This document shows positions 1 to 4,774 of a stretch of DNA of 7,106 bases, one piece after another. The notes below the pieces were generated by a model. That model saw only the letters and a program-made list of their open reading frames with translations. It made no database searches and had not been told where the DNA came from. The DNA comes from Opitutales bacterium (GTDB lineage: Bacteria > Verrucomicrobiota > Verrucomicrobiia > Opitutales > UBA2987), in contig JAJFLT010000161.1 of NCBI GenBank assembly GCA_021772555.1, forward strand, positions 1 through 7,106, in the 5' to 3' direction. The position numbers and the translations under genes are program-made. Numbering within the stretch: the stretch's first letter is position 1; every line of letters begins with the position of its first letter.

Positions 1-47
1 CATCCTTAGCCACTGAGACGTTATCTGGCCCGGGCTGGTTGCTATTC

Positions 48-76
48 TTGACAGGATACGTATGGCGAAGCATGAT
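48..76 (+). promoter_or_regulatory. Candidate sigma-70-type promoter for the methyltransferase gene
   Basis: A perfect TTGACA hexamer at 48-53 is followed after 17 bp by CATGAT at 71-76, which matches TATAAT at four of six positions. Transcription would begin near 83 and leave a leader of about 35 nt before the ATG at 118. The leader shows no clear Shine-Dalgarno sequence. The call rests on hexamer match and spacing only. Confidence 0.4.
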
Positions 77-117
77 TTTGGGGAATTTTCCAATCCTCTA
101 ACCGAAACAGATTAATC

Positions 118-834
118 ATGATTTCTGATATTTTTCCAAGAGTAAACAGATTTAAGATTGCCATCGGGCTTACCCTGATCCCGATGATGCTGGGCGGGTG
201 GGGGAGCGTGTGGGGACAGGAAAAGAGCCTGAAACCAGGCATTAACAAGAGTTTTCAAAACCCGGATGTGGATGCATTTATCCGCCGGTTCGAAATCGAA
301 AGTAGGGAGGTTTACCACAACCGGGATGCGATCGTGAATGCGATGGATTTAAGCCCCGGCATGGATGCGGCCGACATCGGTGCTGGGACTGGATTTTTCA
401 GTTTGTTAATGGCCGAAAAAACCGGACCTGAAGGAACTATTTTCGCAGTCGATATTGCCCAGAAATTTCTCGATCATATCGATCGGTCGTCCAGTCAGGC
501 GGGTTTAAAAAACATTAAAACCGTCCTGGGCAAAGAGAGATCGGTCAATCTTCCACATGAATCGATCGATTTGGCCTATATTTGTGACACCTACCACCAT
601 TTCGAATATCCGTTCTCTATGTTGGAATCTATCCACAACGCGTTGAGACCCGGAGGCCGGCTTGTCATTGTCGATTTTGAACGAGTGAAAGGAATTAGCG
701 AAACATGGGTATTAGGGCATGTCCGGGTTGGAAAAGGAACCGTCACGGACGAAGTCAAGGACTCTGGTTTTGAGCTTGTAAAAGAAGACCCATTTATGGA
801 GGAACAATATTTCCTCGTATTTCGAAAAAGATAG
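118..834 (+). CDS. Exported class I SAM-dependent methyltransferase (signal-peptide type)
   Basis: Predicted 238-residue methyltransferase with a Rossmann fold. Motif I, the SAM-binding glycine loop, reads DIGAGTGFF at residues 86-94. The acidic residue at the end of strand 2 is in VDIA (111-114), the motif IV region is DLAYICDTYHHF (151-162), and the motif VI-like turn is LRPGGRLVIVDF (176-187). A family-like segment with ESREVY..R precedes motif I (61-69). The N-terminus resembles a Sec signal peptide: Arg/Lys at 8-13, a hydrophobic stretch at about 14-30, and possible cleavage near residues 33-34 before QEKS. This suggests a periplasmic or membrane-anchored enzyme. The substrate cannot be read from the sequence. 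The ATG at 118 is chosen because it supplies the signal peptide, though no good ribosome site precedes it. A GTG at 208 (residue 31), just after a G-rich run, would give a cytosolic form, but its spacing is poor. The gene converges on its downstream neighbour with one base between the stop codons. Confidence 0.85.
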   Translation: MISDIFPRVNRFKIAIGLTLIPMMLGGWGSVWGQEKSLKPGINKSFQNPDVDAFIRRFEIESREVYHNRDAIVNAMDLSPGMDAADIGAGTGFFSLLMAEKTGPEGTIFAVDIAQKFLDHIDRSSSQAGLKNIKTVLGKERSVNLPHESIDLAYICDTYHHFEYPFSMLESIHNALRPGGRLVIVDFERVKGISETWVLGHVRVGKGTVTDEVKDSGFELVKEDPFMEEQYFLVFRKR

Positions 835-835
835 C

Positions 836-1411
836 TCAGTTCAATTTCAAATGAAGATTCCAAGGGTCACCGGAAAAGGATTTACTCTCGACTATCCGGG
901 CCAGGGGGCCGAGCCTGGAATCGGGCGCATGCGAGGTTTCCTGCAGGAGCAGTGAAAGCTGGTGAATCTTCTGGGCGAGCTCTCCGGTCATACTATCACT
1001 TAAAAATTCAACTTGCTGTCCATTAGGGCCTGTCAAGTGAACCGCGCCTCGTCCATCCGCTTGCAGCGAAAAAGTTCCCATACGAAAAGCATCGGCCGAG
1101 AATTGAGAGAAAACTGGGTCTTTAACCAACTGTTGGGAAAGGTGAAATAAGGCATTCTCCAGGTCGGCCGGATTTTGAATGCCGGAATCCTTTAAAAACT
1201 GCTCCAACCCATTAGTGGGCGAAGGCGCTTGCACGGAATCCAGATAACGGGAAAACGGCACACTTTCCACGTTGGTTGCCACTTTGGGCAAAGGTTTTTT
1301 GGCAATGAGGTGCTCGACGGCTTCTTTGCCAATATTAATAAGACCGAGTGATAGGATTGGATTCATGCCGAATTTATTGAAACGGAATTTATTTCCGCCG
1401 ACTGTATGCAA
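836..1411 (-). CDS. Conserved-looking hypothetical protein, possibly cotranscribed with the response regulator
   Basis: I do not recognise this protein. The longest form has 191 residues from a TTG at 1411. An ATG at 1366 (residue 16), starting MNPILSLGLINIGKEAVEHL, looks like a more natural N-terminus and would give 176 residues. Neither start has a convincing Shine-Dalgarno site. Visible parts are an amphipathic N-terminal helix (about 17-38), a Pro/Ser-rich linker (about 40-67), a helical block (68-105), and a likely beta hairpin with two Gly turns (ADGRGAVHLTGPNGQQVEF, 118-136). A Leu/Gln-rich helix (142-159) and a short tail follow. There is no signal peptide, no clear membrane segment and no catalytic motif. 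It lies 51 bp downstream of the response regulator gene on the same strand, so the two are probably transcribed together. A regulatory or flagellum-related accessory role is only a guess from that context. Confidence 0.7.
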   Translation of the reverse strand: MHTVGGNKFRFNKFGMNPILSLGLINIGKEAVEHLIAKKPLPKVATNVESVPFSRYLDSVQAPSPTNGLEQFLKDSGIQNPADLENALFHLSQQLVKDPVFSQFSADAFRMGTFSLQADGRGAVHLTGPNGQQVEFLSDSMTGELAQKIHQLSLLLQETSHAPDSRLGPLARIVESKSFSGDPWNLHLKLN

Positions 1412-1462
1412 CTGATTTAAAGCATCCCGTATGCCAAAAGTGGCTACACCAAAATGAAATCC

Positions 1463-2719
1463 TTAATTGTAAACCAATAGTCTCTGGTTTATTGGATCTA
1501 CAATATTGTGCATTTTGATTTTTTCCAGGGTCTCGTCTTCAAGCTTGTGCCCTTCCGGAATGAGGAGCAATCCGGTTGGGCTGAACAGACCTTTAGCCAA
1601 GGTCATGCCGGTTTCCAGTTCCCTGAAGAGCACTTCCTTCATTTTTCGTGGTAGATCGATCAATCGGGTGGCCTTGAGAAACAATCGAACCGCTTCCGGA
1701 TCGAAGGCTTTCCCCGATTCACTAAGTATTTGTTCGATTGCGTTTTCCTTAGTCAGTCCACATTCGGCGAAGAATACATTTACGGCTAGAAACCGTGCCG
1801 TTTTTGGAATGGCCAAACGCGACAAACCATCGGGAAAACCTTGTCCATCCCATCGTTCGTGGTGTGCCCTTATAGTTGCGCTCACACTCTCCAGGTTTTC
1901 TACGAAAGAAGCCAGGGTCTGTCCGTAGATCGGATGGTTGTTAATGATTCCTTTTTCGCTTTCAGAAAGAGTGTCCGGATCTTTTCTGGAGCGTAGAAAC
2001 AACTCGCGGGAAATGCCGATCAATCCGATATTGTTCAACCAGGCACTTGTTTTTAATACATACTGTTCCTCTTTTGAAAAATAGCCGGTTTCAATCATCT
2101 TTTGGCAAAGATCGACAATAGCTTTTGTTTCTTTGCCCAAAAGGGGATGATAGGCGCTGACAATTCGATAGCAAAGTTCGAGGGAGTGCTCAAAATTTCC
2201 AGTTAATGTTTTATTTGCCTGGTCCAGTGCATCTTGTTGTTGAGCCAATTCCTTGTTTTTTCTTTGCAGATCGAAATTGGCTTCGCTCAGGCGCTCGTTC
2301 AGTTTCAAGGTGTCTTTCTGCAACTTGCGGTTGATCTCCAGAAGCTGGTTTCTCTGTACCGCATTTTTAATGGTTACCTGAAGTTCCTCACGAATCCACG
2401 GTTTAGCTATAAACCTGAAAATTTCCCCTTTATTGACCGCTTCAATAATCGTTTTCAGGGTCAGGACACCGGTTATCAATATGCGGGAGGCATCGGGCTG
2501 GATAACCTTCGCCTGGCGCAGAAATTCCAATCCTGTCATTTCCGCCATTCTTTGGTCCGAAATAATTACGGCAAATTCTTGTTCCCGGAGGTATTCCAGA
2601 GCCCTTAATGGAGAGGTTGTTGAGATTATCTCGTAACCCTCTTTGGCAATGGTTTCCTCCAGCGCAAGGAGGATGATTTCCTCATCGTCGACGATGATTA
2701 TTTTTGGTTTTTGCTCCAT
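1463..2719 (-). CDS. Response regulator with receiver domain, coiled coil and degenerate HD-GYP output domain
   Basis: 418-residue two-component regulator. The receiver domain spans about residues 5-122, with acidic pair D11/D12, phospho-acceptor D55 (in ISDQRM), T83 (ITG) and K106 (AKPW), so phosphorylation looks possible. A charged, Gln/Leu-rich coiled coil covers about 122-172. An HD-GYP-like domain follows (about 180-360), a fold that normally degrades cyclic di-GMP. It keeps NNHPIYG (H262) and HHERWDGQGFP (H286, H287, with GFP for GYP). The signature HD..K is LNNIGLI (N229, N230, L233), the later metal-binding Asp is N314, and the usual DALTSxRPY loop is shortened. The C-terminal part (about 370-417) is the small PGM.L..G.LL..G-type domain often attached to RpfG-like regulators. 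I infer that it binds a nucleotide or protein rather than hydrolysing cyclic di-GMP. The ATG at 2719 gives the normal receiver N-terminus. No Shine-Dalgarno site precedes it, and the leader is AT-rich. It diverges from the flagellar operon. Confidence 0.9.
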   Translation of the reverse strand: MEQKPKIIIVDDEEIILLALEETIAKEGYEIISTTSPLRALEYLREQEFAVIISDQRMAEMTGLEFLRQAKVIQPDASRILITGVLTLKTIIEAVNKGEIFRFIAKPWIREELQVTIKNAVQRNQLLEINRKLQKDTLKLNERLSEANFDLQRKNKELAQQQDALDQANKTLTGNFEHSLELCYRIVSAYHPLLGKETKAIVDLCQKMIETGYFSKEEQYVLKTSAWLNNIGLIGISRELFLRSRKDPDTLSESEKGIINNHPIYGQTLASFVENLESVSATIRAHHERWDGQGFPDGLSRLAIPKTARFLAVNVFFAECGLTKENAIEQILSESGKAFDPEAVRLFLKATRLIDLPRKMKEVLFRELETGMTLAKGLFSPTGLLLIPEGHKLEDETLEKIKMHNIVDPINQRLLVYN

Positions 2720-2790
2720 ATATTTAATTATAAACTTGTTTCCATCCGATCAGCGCGCGCAACTGGTTAAGTAAATCGTTGATTCCTGCA

Positions 2791-2937
2791 TTATCGATTA
2801 ACAATCAGAGCACTTTGGGAAGGACTTATTTCAATAGTAGTTTCCTCATCGACCAGGAACTGACAGGTGTCATCCGGTGCATATCGGCCGGTTTCATTAG
2901 ATAAACGCTCCCGGCAATGCTGAATTGAAGTTGGCAT
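2791..2937 (-). CDS. Doubtful 48-residue small ORF upstream of the response regulator gene
   Basis: A leftward ATG at 2937 opens 48 codons ending in TAA at 2791-2793, 71 bp before the response regulator start. The product begins MPTSIQHCRERLSNETG, and its second half is acidic then beta-like (CQFLVDEETTIEIS, residues 25-38, ending ALIVNR). The second half reads like real protein, but no Shine-Dalgarno site precedes the ATG and an in-frame stop lies ten codons upstream. It could be a small cotranscribed protein, a leftover of an older gene, or chance. Confidence 0.2.
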   Translation of the reverse strand: MPTSIQHCRERLSNETGRYAPDDTCQFLVDEETTIEISPSQSALIVNR

Positions 2938-2997
2938 GAAATGTTGATGAAATCGAAATGAAGACTGTTACCCGGTTCGGATTATTTTAGGCCATAT

Positions 2998-3010
2998 GGA
3001 AAAATTTTCC
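2998..3010. repeat. A/T-tract palindrome GGAAAAATTTTCC
   Basis: A perfect 6-bp inverted repeat around a single central A. A related run, GGAAAAAATTT, occurs about 95 bp to the right (3094-3104). Such A tracts in near phase bend DNA and may help loop an enhancer-bound activator to the sigma-54 promoter. That role is inferred. Confidence 0.35.
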
Positions 3011-3168
3011 GGTCTTCCTGTGGCACATCATTTAACAATTTTTCTTGCGGAAGCGGAAAACTCTCACGTCATTTTGGTATTTCGGAGCAAATTGGAAAAA
3101 ATTTCATAAAAAATACCTTTTCCTTATTCTGCGGGGGAAAAATTGTCCGTTAGTGTAGATGGCATCAG

Positions 3169-3210
3169 AATTGCCGGTTTACTTGAATAGTGAGGAATAA
3201 ATCGGCAATT
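3169..3210. repeat. Long imperfect inverted repeat, 13-bp arms with 16-nt spacer
   Basis: The left arm AATTGCCGGTTTA (3169-3181) pairs with the right arm TAAATCGGCAATT (3198-3210). Twelve of 13 positions are Watson-Crick and the remaining one is G.T. The spacer is 16 nt. No U-run follows on either strand, so it is not a usual intrinsic terminator. Its centre lies about 140 bp upstream of the predicted sigma-54 transcription start, a normal distance for an activator enhancer site. It could instead fold as RNA if a longer transcript exists. Confidence 0.55.
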
Positions 3211-3220
3211 ATTTCCCTAG

Positions 3221-3239
3221 AAACAATCATCGGTTGTTT
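3221..3239. repeat. Short palindromic hairpin site upstream of the flgB promoter
   Basis: AAACAATC at 3221-3228 pairs with GGTTGTTT at 3232-3239 across a 3-nt centre, giving 8 pairs including one T.G. As DNA it is a compact dyad of the kind bound by dimeric regulators. Its centre is about 100 bp upstream of the predicted sigma-54 start and 11 bp to the right of the longer inverted repeat. A role as an upstream activator site is inferred. Confidence 0.4.
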
Positions 3240-3304
3240 GAATGAAAAGGCACATAATTTTATATCCTATTTGTATCAAACAAGATATGAACTTGGTTTG
3301 ACGC

Positions 3305-3321
3305 TTGGCACAGGCATTGCT
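3305..3321 (+). promoter_or_regulatory. Sigma-54 (RpoN) promoter of the flgB operon
   Basis: The sequence TTGGCACAGGCATTGCT matches the known -24/-12 consensus YTGGCAC-N5-TTGCW at every fixed position. The GG (3307-3308) and GC (3319-3320) are separated by the required 10 bp. Sigma-54 control of rod and hook genes is well known in several phyla and needs an AAA+ activator, which is not encoded in this window. With C3320 as -12, transcription would begin at about 3332, one base before the flgB ATG. Confidence 0.88.
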
Positions 3322-3332
3322 CTCAGCCAGGC

Positions 3333-3716
3333 ATGATCGAAGGAATCTTTGCCACTGAAAAGTACGTGACAGCCAGGAAGCTGCTTGATGCGGCGGCACT
3401 GCGTCATAAAGCGTTGGCTGGTAACTTGGCCAATGTGGAAACCCCGGGCTACAAGAGAATCGATCTATCCCCAGCTTTTTCAACTCAACTGGCGACCTCT
3501 CTGAAAAGAGGAGATTTGGAAGGCATATCCAACCTTCAACCCACGCTCACAATCGACGCCGAGGCGGGAGCCGTCAGGCCCGATGGCAATAACGTCGAAT
3601 TGGATCGCGAGCTACTCAATGTAAATCGCAACGCACTTGAGTATGAGGTACTTACTCAATTTGTGAGCAGTTCCCTCAAACACCTGAAAACGGCAATATC
3701 AGGACGTGTGTCCTAA
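3333..3716 (+). CDS. flgB: Flagellar basal-body rod protein FlgB
   Basis: 127-residue proximal rod subunit of the flagellar axial structure, secreted by the flagellar type III apparatus without a cleaved signal. The family signature is present as NLANVETPGYKR (residues 31-42), followed by a loop region and RPDGNNVELDREL (82-94). A C-terminal helix (about 98-123) ends LKHLKTAISGR, as usual for FlgB. The length is typical. The ATG at 3333 gives the normal distance of about 30 residues to the signature. However, it lies at the predicted start point of the sigma-54 promoter, so the message may be leaderless. The only later in-frame alternative I saw, a GTG at residue 12, has no better ribosome site and would shorten the N-terminal helix. 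It is the first gene of the flgB-flgC-fliE-fliF-fliG operon. Confidence 0.96.
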   Translation: MIEGIFATEKYVTARKLLDAAALRHKALAGNLANVETPGYKRIDLSPAFSTQLATSLKRGDLEGISNLQPTLTIDAEAGAVRPDGNNVELDRELLNVNRNALEYEVLTQFVSSSLKHLKTAISGRVS

Positions 3717-3767
3717 ACCCGCAGCAATTACCGGAAATAATTATTTACTAATTCAAAATAAGAATAC

Positions 3768-4193
3768 GTGAACCTTATACCAGCAGTAAACGTTTCCGCG
3801 GACGCCCTCAATGCCGAGAAAATCCGGATGAGCATAGTTGCTCAAAATATTGCCAATGCCCAAACCACGAGAGACAGCAGTGGGGAAGTCTATCAACGAA
3901 AAATTGTATCCTTTGAGTCGATTCTGGACAATAAGAGCGCATCGGGCAGTGTCGCTGAACTAGGCAGGACGGTTCGCATTGGTAGTATCTCGAACGACGT
4001 CACTCCAGGCAAAAAAATCTATCATCCGCAACATCCCGATGCCGATGAAGATGGCATGGTGGAAATGCCAAATGTCGAAATTTCACGTGAAATGGTGGAT
4101 TTGATCGCATCATCACGGGCCTATGAAGCCAACTTATCGGTCATAAGAACAGCCCGCCAAATGGCCCAACAAGCTATAGCAATTGGTCGTTGA
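3768..4193 (+). CDS. flgC: Flagellar basal-body rod protein FlgC
   Basis: 141-residue proximal rod protein, partner of FlgB, FlgF and FliE, exported through the flagellar type III system. The N-terminal helix carries QNIANAQTT (26-34), and the C-terminal block HPDADEDGMVEMPNV (89-103) plus EMVDLIASSRAYEANL (108-123) is a textbook FlgC signature. The start is a GTG at 3768 preceded only by a weak AAGAA. It gives the normal N-terminus (MNLIPAVNVSADALNAEKIRM). The gene follows flgB after 51 bp and precedes fliE by 26 bp. That spacing fits one operon. Confidence 0.97.
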   Translation: MNLIPAVNVSADALNAEKIRMSIVAQNIANAQTTRDSSGEVYQRKIVSFESILDNKSASGSVAELGRTVRIGSISNDVTPGKKIYHPQHPDADEDGMVEMPNVEISREMVDLIASSRAYEANLSVIRTARQMAQQAIAIGR

Positions 4194-4207
4194 GTCGTTT
4201 GAATCCC

Positions 4208-4212
4208 GGAAG
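4208..4212 (+). promoter_or_regulatory. Ribosome binding site of fliE
   Basis: GGAAG lies 7 nt before the fliE ATG at 4220. It is the only reasonably placed Shine-Dalgarno sequence I found among the genes of this window, and it supports this start for the unusually long FliE. Confidence 0.5.
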
Positions 4213-4219
4213 ATAAAAC

Positions 4220-4741
4220 ATGTCGTTCATTAGCTCGATACAAGGTTTAGGAAGTTCGTTCTTGAAAAACGTGCAACCGCCAGGAGGGCCAACCGGGCAG
4301 GGTGGGAACGAAGGTTCCAATGCAATGGGGGGGATGCAAGGCGTTGATTTTACAAAAGCTCAATCCGCCATCGAGCAATTGAAGCAGACGGATTTTTCCA
4401 AAGCTCCTGAATTATTGAACGGTCTGACATCGCATCTGGAGAAGCAAAACCTCATACGGGCTCCTGAATCCCTGCAAGGAGCAGATTTTTCAACCCCTTT
4501 CAGATCCGCTGGAAGTGGTGCCCCTTCCATGCCGGATATGTTTGCCAATCTGGTTGAAGGAGTTAACGCCAAAGGCGCTGCCGCTCGCGCTGAAACGGCA
4601 AAACTTATGTCGGGAGAAACCGACAATATCCACCAAAGTATCATCGCCATGCAGGAAGCCGGAGTGGCCTTTTCATTATTGGTGGAAGTGCGCAACAAGC
4701 TGGTGGAATCCTACCAGGAATTAATGCGTATGCAGGTTTAA
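4220..4741 (+). CDS. fliE: Flagellar hook-basal body protein FliE with extended N-terminus
   Basis: FliE joins the MS ring (FliF) to the rod and is thought to be among the first substrates exported. The C-terminal part (about 105-173) is clearly FliE: MPDMFANLVEGVNA, then LMSGETDNIHQSIIAMQEA (129-147), then VEVRNKLVESYQELMRMQV (155-173). At 173 residues it is much longer than the usual roughly 100. The extra part is a Gly/Gln/Asn-rich segment (about 18-42) followed by two similar 16-residue units, DFTKAQSAIEQL (43-54) and DFSKAPELLNGL (59-70), with a third DFSTP at 89-93. The extension is not explained by a wrong start: the only fair ribosome site in the operon precedes this ATG, and the reading frame is intact. 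It sits between flgC and fliF, its usual place. Confidence 0.93.
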   Translation: MSFISSIQGLGSSFLKNVQPPGGPTGQGGNEGSNAMGGMQGVDFTKAQSAIEQLKQTDFSKAPELLNGLTSHLEKQNLIRAPESLQGADFSTPFRSAGSGAPSMPDMFANLVEGVNAKGAAARAETAKLMSGETDNIHQSIIAMQEAGVAFSLLVEVRNKLVESYQELMRMQV

Positions 4742-4774
4742 TCAACAATTTGAATGGCGTCTGAATTTTAGTCT

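Larger units (their letters stand above)
2720..3332. other. Divergent intergenic region between the response regulator gene and flgB
   Basis: This 613-bp stretch contains no confident gene. It holds a sigma-54 promoter at its right end, two hairpin-forming inverted repeats (3169-3210 and 3221-3239) and A/T tracts with a short palindrome (2998-3010). A weak 48-codon leftward ORF lies at 2791-2937. It is long for a simple promoter region and is the likely site where flagellar gene expression is controlled. Confidence 0.8.

Noticed and set aside
3..101. Rightward frame open from the window edge to a TAA at 99-101, ending in a hydrophobic sequence, as a possible end of an upstream gene
   Set aside because: Only 32 codons are visible, there is no recognisable domain, and the stretch overlaps a good promoter candidate. 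It cannot be told from chance.
2881..2888. GCCGATAT on the minus strand as a sigma-28 flagellar promoter -10 element
   Set aside because: No TAAA-type -35 element lies at the required spacing upstream.
3020..3034. TGGCAC followed by TTAA as a second sigma-54 promoter
   Set aside because: The GG is present, but the GC at the required 10-bp distance is replaced by AA, which removes the essential -12 element.
3159..3200. 13-codon rightward ORF (MASELPVYLNSEE) as a leader peptide
   Set aside because: It lies inside the long inverted repeat, has no ribosome site, and is short enough to be chance.
3238..3266. TTGAAT and TATATC, 17 bp apart, as a sigma-70 promoter for flgB
   Set aside because: Each hexamer matches only four of six positions and no ribosome site follows. 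It is kept only as an alternative explanation for a longer leader.
3274..3286. TATCAA as part of an IHF binding site between the upstream repeats and the sigma-54 promoter
   Set aside because: The conserved TTR half of the IHF consensus is absent at the required distance.
3735..3746. AAATAATTATTT palindrome between flgB and flgC
   Set aside because: A simple A/T palindrome in an AT-rich gap, too weak as a hairpin to be called a terminator or processing site.
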